A stretch of DNA of 16,258 nucleotides, taken from contig JAAZAW010000095.1 in assembly GCA_012514125.1 (NCBI GenBank), positions 1 to 16,258 on the forward strand. The letters are read 5' to 3'. The notes under the pieces are model-generated. The model was given only the letters and a program-made list of their open reading frames with translations. It searched no databases and was not told where the DNA came from. Each line of letters opens with the position of its first letter. Within the stretch, counting starts at the first letter, position 1. Both the position numbers and the translations under genes were made by a program. Positions 7,304-14,605 of this stretch are shown here, piece after piece. The stretch comes from Phycisphaerae bacterium. GTDB taxonomy: Bacteria; Planctomycetota; Phycisphaerae; JAAYCJ01.

Positions 7304-8149
7304 ATGTTTCAAATTGTAGATAAAAAACAGCTTAGCGAGAATGTTTATCGGCTTGAAGTTCAAGCTCCCCGGATTGCGAAGGCATACCGACCCGGACAAT
7401 TTGCGATTTTACGGATCGACGAAAACGGAGAGCGGATTCCGCTGACGATCGCGCAAGCTAAGCCCTTGGAAGGACTTATTACATTTATCATTCAGGCGAT
7501 TGGATTTACGACACGTCGGCTTTGCGGGATGAAGGCGGGCGAAGCGATTCGCGATGTGGCAGGTCCGCTGGGCCGGGCTACGGAGCTTGAACGGTTCGGG
7601 CATGTCGTACTGGTGGGCGGAGGCGTCGGGACGGCGGTGATTTATCCGCAAGCTCAGGCGCTTAAAGACCTGGGCAATCGTGTCACGGCGGTTATCGGAG
7701 GCCGGACAAAAGAACTGGTGATTTTGGAAGATGAGCTTAAATCGGTGTGCGACCAGGTCTTACCATGCACGGATGACGGCAGCTACGGACGAAAGGGATT
7801 TGTGACCACGGCTTTGTCGGAATTGATTGAAAAAGGCGAGCCTAAGGTGGATGCGGTGATTACAGCCGGGCCGGTGATGATGATGAAAGCGATTTCGGAT
7901 TTGACCCGGCCTTTCGGGATCAAGACGATTGTGTCGCTGAATCCGATCATGGTCGATGGAACGGGGATGTGCGGCGGATGTCGGGTGACGGTGGGCGGCA
8001 AGACACTCTTTGCGTGTGTGGAGGGACCTGAATTCGATGGTCACGAGGTGGATTTCAAGGAATTGGTCGATCGGCTGAGTACCTATCGCGACGCGGAAAA
8101 ACAGATGGTCGAGTCGCATCGATGCAAGCTGGATGGGATTATTAAATAG
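7304..8149 (+). CDS. nfnA: NfnA-type ferredoxin:NADP+ oxidoreductase, FAD/NAD-binding subunit (SudB-like)
   Basis: A 281-residue soluble flavoprotein of the ferredoxin-reductase fold. An N-terminal FAD-binding barrel has RIPLT at 44-48. The nucleotide-binding domain has GGGVGTA at 105-111, and TDDGSYGRKG lies at 157-165. The C-terminal iron-sulfur motif is Asp218, Cys223, Cys226 and Cys238. In this family the [2Fe-2S] cluster is known to use one Asp and three Cys ligands, and the spacing here fits. With NfnB it should form the bifurcating complex that couples NADH and reduced ferredoxin to NADP+ reduction. The alternative is a sulfide dehydrogenase (SudB) or a glutamate-synthase partner; PyrK is less likely because no pyrD is adjacent. 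GAGG lies 11 bases before the ATG. Confidence 0.88.
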   Translation: MFQIVDKKQLSENVYRLEVQAPRIAKAYRPGQFAILRIDENGERIPLTIAQAKPLEGLITFIIQAIGFTTRRLCGMKAGEAIRDVAGPLGRATELERFGHVVLVGGGVGTAVIYPQAQALKDLGNRVTAVIGGRTKELVILEDELKSVCDQVLPCTDDGSYGRKGFVTTALSELIEKGEPKVDAVITAGPVMMMKAISDLTRPFGIKTIVSLNPIMVDGTGMCGGCRVTVGGKTLFACVEGPEFDGHEVDFKELVDRLSTYRDAEKQMVESHRCKLDGIIK

Positions 8150-8224
8150 TTATTATGAAGTTAAAAGGCGGAAGTTGAAAGAGAAGAAGGTGGACAAAGC
8201 ACCTTACCAAAGAGAGGTTAATAA

Positions 8225-9619
8225 ATGGCCAGAATTAAAGAACCGCGTGTGAAGATGCCGGAACAGGAACCGCAGCGACGGATTAACGATTTTGAGGAAG
8301 TAAATCTTGGGCTTTCGATGGAATTGGCCCAGCAGGAAGCCCGGCGATGTTTGCAATGCAAAAAGCCGATGTGTATGGAAGGCTGTCCGGTACGGGTGAA
8401 TATTCCGGGATTTATCGGTGCGGTCGCAAAGGGTGATTTCACCGAGGCGGCCAAGATATTGAAACAAGGCAATGCCCTGCCTGCGGTATGCGGTCGGGTA
8501 TGCCCACAGGAGACCCAATGCGAAGCGAAATGCGTGCTTGGGGTTAAGGGCGAGCCTGTCGCGATTGGATGGCTTGAGCGATTTGTGGCGGATTGGGCGC
8601 TGACGCAGGAAACTCCGGTCGAGGAACAAATATCCATCGAACCAAACGGCAAGAAAGTGGCGATTGTCGGATCGGGACCGGCGGGGTTGACGTGTGCGGG
8701 AGAGTTGGCGAAACTGGGATACGAAGTAACGATCTTTGAGGCGTTTCACGAAGCGGGCGGGGTATTGATCTATGGAATTCCGCAGTTTCGGTTGCCCAAG
8801 GAAATTGTTAAGAAGGAAATTGATTCTCTCAAGAAACTGGGCGTCAAGATCGAGTTGAACGTGGTGGTGGGTAAGACGGTGACGCTGGATCAGTTGATAA
8901 TGGAAGAGGGATTTTCGGCAATTTTTGTAGCCAACGGCGCGGGATTGCCGGTGTTCATGAATCTGCCGGGTGAGAATCTCAAGGGAGTTTACAGTGCGAA
9001 TGAATTTTTGACCCGGGTGAACCTGATGCGCGCGTATCGGTTTGGCGAATACGCGACGCCGGTGATTCGCGGGTCGAAGGTGGTGGTAATCGGCGGCGGG
9101 AATGTTGCGATGGACGCGGTTCGCACAGCACGACGGCTGGGCGCAGAGCCTGCGATCCTGGTTTATCGGCGGTCGCGGGAAGAGATGCCGGCGAGAATCG
9201 AAGAAGTTCATCACGCGGAAGAAGAAGGAATTGTTTTTGAAATGCTGACGAATCCGGTGGGGATTCTTGGTAATGACGGTGGCTGGGTAAAGGGCATTGA
9301 ATGTCAAAGGCAGAAGCTGGGCGAGCCTGATAGCTCGGGGCGTCGAAGACCCGAACCGATTGAAGGATCGAATTTTGTTATCGATTGCGATCTGGTTATC
9401 GAGGCGATTGGAACCCGGGCGAATCCGATGGTGACACAGACGACGCCGGATTTGAAGGTCAACAAGTGGGGATATATTGAGACGGACGAGACGGGTATGA
9501 CGAGCAAGCCCGGAGTGTTCGCAGGCGGCGATATCGTTCGCGGGGCGGCGACGGTGATTCTGGCGATGGGCGATGGAAAGCGAACAGCCGCGGCGATTGA
9601 CGCTTATTTGAAAAAATAA
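8225..9619 (+). CDS. nfnB: NfnB-type NADPH-binding subunit (homotetrameric GltA / SudA-like)
   Basis: A 464-residue iron-sulfur flavoprotein related to the glutamate synthase small subunit. The N-terminal ferredoxin-like domain has eight cysteines (42, 45, 50, 54 and 89, 93, 99, 103), enough for two [4Fe-4S] clusters. An FAD Rossmann motif GSGPAG lies at 149-154, an NAD(P)-binding motif GGGNVAMD at 290-297, and the closing FAD segment is GVFAGGDIVRGAATVILAMGDG. In NfnAB this subunit holds the bifurcating FAD and binds NADPH. AGAGAGG lies seven bases before the ATG. It is often annotated as NADPH-dependent glutamate synthase, but no large gltB-type subunit is nearby and the NfnA partner lies 75 nt upstream, so Nfn is the better reading. 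Confidence 0.9.
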   Translation: MARIKEPRVKMPEQEPQRRINDFEEVNLGLSMELAQQEARRCLQCKKPMCMEGCPVRVNIPGFIGAVAKGDFTEAAKILKQGNALPAVCGRVCPQETQCEAKCVLGVKGEPVAIGWLERFVADWALTQETPVEEQISIEPNGKKVAIVGSGPAGLTCAGELAKLGYEVTIFEAFHEAGGVLIYGIPQFRLPKEIVKKEIDSLKKLGVKIELNVVVGKTVTLDQLIMEEGFSAIFVANGAGLPVFMNLPGENLKGVYSANEFLTRVNLMRAYRFGEYATPVIRGSKVVVIGGGNVAMDAVRTARRLGAEPAILVYRRSREEMPARIEEVHHAEEEGIVFEMLTNPVGILGNDGGWVKGIECQRQKLGEPDSSGRRRPEPIEGSNFVIDCDLVIEAIGTRANPMVTQTTPDLKVNKWGYIETDETGMTSKPGVFAGGDIVRGAATVILAMGDGKRTAAAIDAYLKK

Positions 9620-9705
9620 GAAAACACCTGAAAATATAACGATGCGACCATAGTCAGGCTTTGGGCAGGGATCACAGGCTCATTGACTAACAATTATCAA
9701 CCCGC

Positions 9706-10062
9706 TTAATTATAATCACTTTTATACCATTTTCGGAGTTCAGTCGCGTCGTTACTGACTTCCGCCAGGGCCTCGCGGACCTCAGGGAGTTCGTTATTGA
9801 CCTCCGCGATGGCCTCGCGGACCTCCGCACATTCATCGCGGACCTCCGCAGAAGCTTTGCGGACTTCAGGGAGTCTTTCCCGGACATCCGCCCAAGTGTC
9901 GCGGATATCCGGCGAAGGATCGAGGAACTCTGCTAAAAATAGAGACGTTGCATGCTTTTTATTTTTAATCGGGTCGTCGCATGAAAAAATGTTAAACCCT
10001 GCGGTCCCTGAGGAAAGTCGAGGCGACCGAAACGATATCGCCCGAGACCGTGCACAAAACAC
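9706..10062 (-). CDS. doubtful small heptad-repeat protein
   Basis: If translated, this 118-residue frame has an undistinguished N-terminal third and then about nine heptads (PDIRDTW, ADVRERL, PEVRKAS and so on). These would form a highly charged coiled coil ending in LRKWYKSDYN. No signal peptide or membrane helix is visible. The only available start is a GTG without a ribosome-binding site, and no in-frame ATG exists. The open frame is a trivial consequence of the 21-bp repeat. It may be a decayed gene or non-coding repeat DNA. Confidence 0.2.
   Translation of the reverse strand: MFCARSRAISFRSPRLSSGTAGFNIFSCDDPIKNKKHATSLFLAEFLDPSPDIRDTWADVRERLPEVRKASAEVRDECAEVREAIAEVNNELPEVREALAEVSNDATELRKWYKSDYN
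9736..9924. repeat. nine tandem 21-bp degenerate units
   Basis: Nine contiguous units of exactly 21 bases start at 9736, 9757, 9778 and so on to 9904. The core on the + strand is GACCTCCGC, with the rest of each unit more variable. Because 21 is a multiple of three, several frames stay open. The minus-strand frame reads as heptads such as AEVREAI and PEVREAL, with V/I/L and a second mostly hydrophobic position spaced 3-4, a coiled-coil pattern. The + frame reads repeated RTSA. Eye inspection of substitutions does not single out one frame, since variable bases fall at third positions in more than one. It lies alone between nfnB and dnaJ. Confidence 0.85.
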
Positions 10063-10078
10063 GTTAAAGGTTTAGCGG

Positions 10079-10107
10079 TTGCATGGCGTTGCCGGGAGAC
10101 ATATAAT
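10079..10107 (+). promoter_or_regulatory. probable promoter of the dnaJ-like gene
   Basis: A perfect TATAAT (10102-10107) lies 17 bases after TTGCAT (10079-10084). Transcription would start near 10114, about 70 bases before the ATG at 10185. No CIRCE or other heat-shock operator is visible. Confidence 0.5.
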
Positions 10108-10184
10108 TTTCCTGTATAGATCATATGGGATATAGAAAAATGTGCCTGCGTCGGCAATGCAGGTTTGAGGATATTTTTGGGGTT

Positions 10185-11153
10185 ATGGCACAAAGAGATT
10201 ATTACGACATTCTGGGTGTTTCGCGGAAGGCATCGGCGGATGAGATCAAAAAAGCGTATCGGAAACTGGCGAGACGCTATCATCCGGATGTTTGCAAAGA
10301 AAAAGATGCGGAGAAGAAATTCAAGGAAGTCAACGAGGCGTATGAGGTTTTGTCCGACGCCAACAAACGGGCGGCGTATGATCAGTTCGGACACGCCGGC
10401 GTCGGGATGGGGGCTGGTGCAACAGGAAGCAGGGGCGAACCTTATGCGTATGGTCCCGGCGGGGCAAAGGCGTATACGTGGTCGAGCAATGGCGGAGGGA
10501 TGCCCGATCTGGAGGATATTTTCGGCGATTTATTCGGCGGCGGCGGACCTTTCGGACGTTCGCGCAGCCGGGCCAGGCCTCAACCGGCAAAAGGTCAGGA
10601 CACGGAACATCATGTGAACCTGGCGTTTGAGGAGGCGATCTGGGGAACGAAACTTCGGGTGCAGATTCAACGGCCTGATGAGTCGGGACGAATGACGACG
10701 GAAACGATCGAGATCAAGATTCCGCCCGGCGTGTCGGAAGGATCGAAGATTCGGGTTCGCGGCAAGGGTCAGCCCGGAAGCGGCGGCGGGCCTATGGGCG
10801 ATTTATATATTGTGACACACATCAAGCCTCACTTGTATTTTCGACGTGAAGGAAACGACATTTATCTCGATTTGCCGATTACGGTAAGCGAGGCCATTCG
10901 AGGAGCCAAGATTACCATTCCGACGATTGACGGACCAACGATTTTGAGCGTACCACCGGGAACGAGTTCGGGGCAGAAATTGCGGCTTAAGGGAAAGGGT
11001 GTTCCGCAGGCCGGCGGGGAAAAGCGCGGCGATCAGTATGTCGTGATTAAAATTGTCGTACCGAAGGAACATCCGGCGAAGATCGATCCGCTGCTCGAAG
11101 AACTTCAGGCGATCAGCGGCGATCCACGGAAAGATACAGGCTGGGCTATATGA
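10185..11153 (+). CDS. CbpA-type DnaJ co-chaperone
   Basis: A 322-residue class II J-domain protein. The J domain fills residues 1-70, with the HPD motif that stimulates DnaK ATPase at 33-35. A Gly/Phe-rich linker (about 75-135, including DIFGDLFGGGG) follows, then the two C-terminal beta-sandwich substrate-binding domains (about 145-315, with IPPGVSEGSKIRVRGKGQ and VPPGTSSGQKLRLKGKG). The CxxCxGxG zinc-finger repeats of true DnaJ are absent, so it resembles CbpA/DnaJ2. It should act in the cytoplasm with DnaK and may also bind DNA, as E. coli CbpA does. I chose the ATG at MAQRDYY because the J domain begins there; 20 further codons upstream add no conserved sequence. No dnaK or grpE is nearby. 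Confidence 0.94.
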   Translation: MAQRDYYDILGVSRKASADEIKKAYRKLARRYHPDVCKEKDAEKKFKEVNEAYEVLSDANKRAAYDQFGHAGVGMGAGATGSRGEPYAYGPGGAKAYTWSSNGGGMPDLEDIFGDLFGGGGPFGRSRSRARPQPAKGQDTEHHVNLAFEEAIWGTKLRVQIQRPDESGRMTTETIEIKIPPGVSEGSKIRVRGKGQPGSGGGPMGDLYIVTHIKPHLYFRREGNDIYLDLPITVSEAIRGAKITIPTIDGPTILSVPPGTSSGQKLRLKGKGVPQAGGEKRGDQYVVIKIVVPKEHPAKIDPLLEELQAISGDPRKDTGWAI

Positions 11154-11247
11154 GAAGAAACTGCCGGCCAACGCTAATCGATTTACGCGAACGAAACATG
11201 GAATCCTTGTTTGACGCAAAGCGAACGATTCGAAAGAGGTTTCAAAA

Positions 11248-11691
11248 ATGACGGATATTTATCGACAGGAACTGGCGATTCCGGAAAAACGAAGGACGTT
11301 TGGATGGATGCTCCTGCTGGGCGGAAGCATTATGGTGGTCATTGCGATTATCTTATTTTACCACGAAGCCTCGCTCTTAAAGAAATTTCAGGTTCGCCCA
11401 TGGGAACAGTCGCAGGTGAATGCGGCGAAACCGGAGAAGTTGGGAAAAACCACCGAGCGTGGAATTCTTCAGCAAAAGCTCTTGAATCGGACACAGCCGT
11501 TGTTCTGGATCGTAATCATGTCGGTTGGTTTGCTGGCGGCGTTTATTCTGGTGGCGGGACTGAATCATCGGCTGGCGGGACATTTGAAAAATTCGCTGGG
11601 ACGTAAAAGAGAGAAAACGACACTAGGGGATCCATGGAAAGAGGCGGGGGAAAAGTTCAAGCTCGAGCCGGACGAAAATGAGAGATTCTAG
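11248..11691 (+). CDS. two-helix membrane protein of unknown function
   Basis: A 147-residue protein I do not recognise. Hydrophobic helices lie at about residues 18-38 and 85-105. Between them is a polar 45-residue loop (with RPWEQSQVNAAKPEK), and a charged tail of about 40 residues follows (KRKRE-type basic patch, then acidic end). The short basic N-terminus and basic tail suggest both termini are cytoplasmic with the loop outside, by the positive-inside rule. The ATG has AGAGG six to seven bases upstream. It lies 94 nt after the dnaJ-like gene on the same strand and may share its transcript. Its stop codon is one base from the trpD stop on the opposite strand. Confidence 0.75.
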   Translation: MTDIYRQELAIPEKRRTFGWMLLLGGSIMVVIAIILFYHEASLLKKFQVRPWEQSQVNAAKPEKLGKTTERGILQQKLLNRTQPLFWIVIMSVGLLAAFILVAGLNHRLAGHLKNSLGRKREKTTLGDPWKEAGEKFKLEPDENERF

Positions 11692-11692
11692 G

Positions 11693-12700
11693 TTATTTTT
11701 GGTTTGAAATGGTGATAAGGTGTTCGAGGGCATCGGCGGCGGCACCGGAATCGATGGCCTGACGGGCGAGTTCCAATCCTTCCTTTAAACTTTTTGCCAG
11801 ACCTGCGACAACGAGAGCCGAAGCGGCGTTAAGCGAGGCAATATCGCGGGTGGGACCGGTTTTACCGGCTAAAACATCTTTGATCATCTGAGCCGACTGC
11901 TGTGGCGAATTGATCAGAATTGAATCCAGCGGCATGGAGGTTAAGCCGAAATCGGCGGGATGGACGGTGTATTTTTCGATGTGGCTGCCTTTGATTTCAT
12001 AAATGAGGGTTGGACCGCTGATACTGATATCGCACAGTCCGTCATAGCCATGAATGATCATGGCATGAGTGGTATCGAGTTGGGCCATGGCGCCGGCGAG
12101 TTTTTCGGCCAGGTCTTCACGCGAAACGCCGATGATCTGTCGTTTGACCCCGGCGGGATTGGTCATCGGGCCGAGGATATTGAAGATGGTGCGAATCGCG
12201 AGGGATTTTCGCACAGGGGCTGCGTATTTCATGGCGGGGTGAAGGTTGATTGCATAGCAAAAACCAATGCGGGCCTGGTGAATACACCGGGCGATGGTGT
12301 CGATATCGGCATCGACATTGACGCCTAGAGCGGCGAAGGCTTCGGCGGAACCGGAGCGTCGGGTATTGGTGCGATTGCCGTGTTTGGCGACGTAGGCACC
12401 TGCTCCGGCGGCGATAAAGGCGGCAGTGGAAGAGACGTTAAAGGTGCAAATCCCATCGCCACCGGTGCCGCAGGTATCGATGGCATCGACGTCGATGGGA
12501 ACGCGGATGACTTTTTCTCGCATGACGGACGCGGCAGCGGCGAGTTCCTCGCTGGTCAGGCCCTTACATTCGAGTGCGGTGAGAAAGGCGGAGATGGTGA
12601 TATCGTCAAGTTCACCGTTCATGAGTCGGCCAAAGACCAGTCTCATTTGCTCTCGCGAGAGATCTTTACGATCGACGAGTTGTTGAAATATCTGTTTCAT
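11693..12700 (-). CDS. trpD: anthranilate phosphoribosyltransferase-like protein TrpD (divergent active site)
   Basis: A 335-residue enzyme of the TrpD family, which joins anthranilate to PRPP in tryptophan synthesis. The N-terminal helical domain and the glycine loop DTCGTGGDG (GTGGDG at 78-83) are intact, and AKHGNR ends at 110, as in the family. Two places differ. The loop usually reading SVSSKSGSAD is TNTRRSGSAE (111-120). The metal-binding DGLDE motif reads DGLCD, with Cys223 and Asp224 in place of Asp and Glu. The overall length is normal. The ATG at 12700 has GAGG upstream; a TTG at 12712 is less likely. It begins 8 nt after galK stops, so it is probably co-transcribed with galK. No other trp gene is in the window, so the physiological role is less sure than the family. 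Confidence 0.86.
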   Translation of the reverse strand: MKQIFQQLVDRKDLSREQMRLVFGRLMNGELDDITISAFLTALECKGLTSEELAAAASVMREKVIRVPIDVDAIDTCGTGGDGICTFNVSSTAAFIAAGAGAYVAKHGNRTNTRRSGSAEAFAALGVNVDADIDTIARCIHQARIGFCYAINLHPAMKYAAPVRKSLAIRTIFNILGPMTNPAGVKRQIIGVSREDLAEKLAGAMAQLDTTHAMIIHGYDGLCDISISGPTLIYEIKGSHIEKYTVHPADFGLTSMPLDSILINSPQQSAQMIKDVLAGKTGPTRDIASLNAASALVVAGLAKSLKEGLELARQAIDSGAAADALEHLITISNQK

Positions 12701-12708
12701 TGCGTTCC

Positions 12709-13872
12709 TCAAGATCGGATCACTTCCGCACCTTCGGCGGCACCGGTGAAGAAAATTCCAAGTGTTTGATTATACTTTTTCTTATAGGCATCAGTCAACG
12801 CCGCTTTGACATTCTCCGCGTGGTCGTTTTCGACCAGGGCTACAATGCAGCCGCCAAAACCTCCACCCGACATTCGCGCGCCGTAGACGCCGGAACATTT
12901 TTGAGCGGTTTCAACGAGAAAATCGAGTTCCTCGCAAGAGACCTCGTAATCGTCGCGGCTTGAGGCGTGGGATTGGTTCATCATCCGCCCCGCCAGGGAT
13001 AAATCATTCGTGCGAAATCCTTCGGCCATTTTCATGACGCGGTGATTTTCGGCGATGACATGATGAGCACGGGCGTAATGAACGGCATCGAGTTTGCTTT
13101 TTTGAGAATCGAGCATTTCCATGGTGACATCGCGAAGATGCGTGATGTTCGGATAGATGCTCTTGAGAATATCGACGGTTTCAAAACACTGCTGGCGTCG
13201 AAGCGGATAGCCGCTCTGACCAAGATCGTGTTTGACTCTGGAATCGGCGATCAAAAGCGATGCGTGCTGGAACGGCACGGGAACAAGTTCATATTGTCGC
13301 GTCCGACAATCGAGCAGCAGCGCATGACCGGCTTTGCCCAGGGCGCAGATGAATTGATCCATAATCCCGCAGGGCGCTCCGGCGAAGGTATGCTCGGCTT
13401 GTTGGCCGATCAGGGCAAGTTCGACCGGATCGAGGGTTTCACCGGAGGCGGCGAGGAAAGTTTTGCCGTAGCCAATTTCGATAGCGGCAGAACTACTCAG
13501 GCCTCCACCGGCGGGAATATCACAGTCCAGGGCAATGTCGAGACCTGCGAGAGTTTTACCCACGCGAAGCAAGAGAGCGGCGACCCCTTTGGGATAATTC
13601 GCCCAAGCGGGTTGGCCCGGAATAAGATCGGGTGTCAATTCAAATTCAACCGTCTCGTCGAAAAGTTCGGAATAAATGCGGATTTTACGGTCGGGCCTGC
13701 GGGCGGCAAGAATGATGCACTCGCGGTCGATAGCCATGGGCAAAACGAAACCGTCGTTATAATCGGTATGGTTTCCAATGAGTTCCACCCGCCCCGGCGA
13801 ACGGACGACCAGATCGGCGTTGCGATTGAATCGGCGTTGAAATAACGTTTCAAGATGACTTAACTGAACCAC
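12709..13872 (-). CDS. galK: galactokinase GalK
   Basis: A 387-residue GHMP kinase that phosphorylates galactose to galactose-1-phosphate at the entry of the Leloir pathway. All family motifs are present: the galactokinase signature GRVELIGNHTDYNDGFVLP (27-45), the ATP loop GGGLSSSAA (122-130), the catalytic Asp in CGIMDQF (Asp172), and the C-terminal GHMP motif MSGGGFGGC. The signature has Asn34 where most galactokinases have Glu in GEHTDY, a residue near the sugar. Some relatives share this, so a shifted sugar preference is possible but unproven. I prefer the GTG at 13872, four bases after GGAGG; a TTG at 13887 is the alternative. No galT or galE is adjacent; trpD follows directly. Confidence 0.93.
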   Translation of the reverse strand: MVQLSHLETLFQRRFNRNADLVVRSPGRVELIGNHTDYNDGFVLPMAIDRECIILAARRPDRKIRIYSELFDETVEFELTPDLIPGQPAWANYPKGVAALLLRVGKTLAGLDIALDCDIPAGGGLSSSAAIEIGYGKTFLAASGETLDPVELALIGQQAEHTFAGAPCGIMDQFICALGKAGHALLLDCRTRQYELVPVPFQHASLLIADSRVKHDLGQSGYPLRRQQCFETVDILKSIYPNITHLRDVTMEMLDSQKSKLDAVHYARAHHVIAENHRVMKMAEGFRTNDLSLAGRMMNQSHASSRDDYEVSCEELDFLVETAQKCSGVYGARMSGGGFGGCIVALVENDHAENVKAALTDAYKKKYNQTLGIFFTGAAEGAEVIRS

Positions 13873-14048
13873 AAAACCTCCACTCAATCCCTGCGGGATT
13901 GTTAAAACGATAGAATAGGATAGTATAAAATAGATGGGAATTCAATGACGGGGATAAATATTCGGACCATCAGCCATGATGATGAAAACAGAAAATTTGC
14001 TCCGCTTTTATCCTGAAAATTCTCTTTTTGCGACCGGAACCGATACCG
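13873..14048. other. intergenic region between rnk and galK
   Basis: This 176-base gap between two minus-strand genes is AT-rich near galK. A weak minus-strand promoter pair (TTGAAT and TATCCT, 17 bases apart, around 13914-13943) could serve galK. I see no terminator with a proper T-run after rnk and no protein gene. Confidence 0.4.
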
Positions 14049-14465
14049 CTATAATTCAAATTGACCCGATGCTTCAGGTTGAAACAGAATTTCTTCAATC
14101 CGGAAAGTTTTTTTCCCGGCGGGAACTTCCCATTCGATTTCGTCACCGACTTTGTATCCCAGAATAGCGGTGCCGATAGGAGCCAGCACGGAAATCCGGT
14201 TGCTCAGAAAATCCTTGCGTTCGGGAAAGACCAGTTCAATCGTCATTTCCTCATCCGACACAATGTCTCGCAGACGAATCTGAGAATTCATCGTTACAAT
14301 ATTGTGAGGAATATTTTCAGGAGCGACAACTTTGGCGCGATTTAATTCAGCCTCCAGTTTAGCAAGATATTCCTTATCTTTCGCATTGTCGCGTTTCGCG
14401 TTAGAGATCATTTTTTCGAGGCGTTCGTTATCCAATTGTGTGATATAAATATTTTTTTTCCGCAT
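14049..14465 (-). CDS. rnk: Rnk-type GreA/GreB-family RNA polymerase-binding protein
   Basis: A 138-residue protein matching Rnk (nucleoside diphosphate kinase regulator) along its full length. It has a short N-terminal helical pair with LEAELNRAKVV and then the FKBP-like Gre C-terminal domain. Family phrases include ENIPHNIVTMNSQIRLRD, ISVLAPIGTAILGYKVGDEIEWEVP and ILFQPEASGQFEL. Rnk proteins bind RNA polymerase like GreA but have a shorter coiled coil without the acidic cleavage tip, so they are thought to compete with Gre factors rather than stimulate cleavage. The ATG has a modest purine-rich GGGAAAAG upstream. A good promoter lies at 14520-14548. It precedes galK by 176 nt on the same strand. 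Confidence 0.9.
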   Translation of the reverse strand: MRKKNIYITQLDNERLEKMISNAKRDNAKDKEYLAKLEAELNRAKVVAPENIPHNIVTMNSQIRLRDIVSDEEMTIELVFPERKDFLSNRISVLAPIGTAILGYKVGDEIEWEVPAGKKTFRIEEILFQPEASGQFEL

Positions 14466-14519
14466 GATCTTTTCCCGTTCGCATTAATTCACAAATAGAG
14501 ACCTGAAAATTATGTTATA

Positions 14520-14548
14520 ATCATATTAGAGTTGTATGCAAATTTCAA
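14520..14548 (-). promoter_or_regulatory. probable rnk promoter
   Basis: On the minus strand TTGAAA (14543-14548) and TATGAT (14520-14525) are separated by 17 bases, each matching five of six consensus positions. The -10 is about 55 bases before the rnk ATG. Confidence 0.5.
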
Positions 14549-14605
14549 GCATCCCGTTCATCGAAGGCCATGATGATTACGGTCGTGTCAGAAATTGGGG
14601 GGATC

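Noticed and set aside
7079..7399. 106-codon minus-strand frame in the anmK-nfnA gap
   Set aside because: It overlaps the start of nfnA and its promoter region, has no ribosome-binding site, and its composition follows the AT-rich DNA.
8204..9307. 367-codon minus-strand open frame opposite nfnB
   Set aside because: It is rich in His, Arg and Phe, as expected for the reverse complement of a GC-rich gene, and nfnB on the other strand has a full set of family motifs.
9736..9924. CRISPR array
   Set aside because: The 21-bp units are contiguous and degenerate with no spacers between them, and no cas genes are present.
13976..14167. 63-codon plus-strand frame starting with three Met codons
   Set aside because: It overlaps the 3' part of rnk in antisense, has no ribosome-binding site and no recognisable domain.
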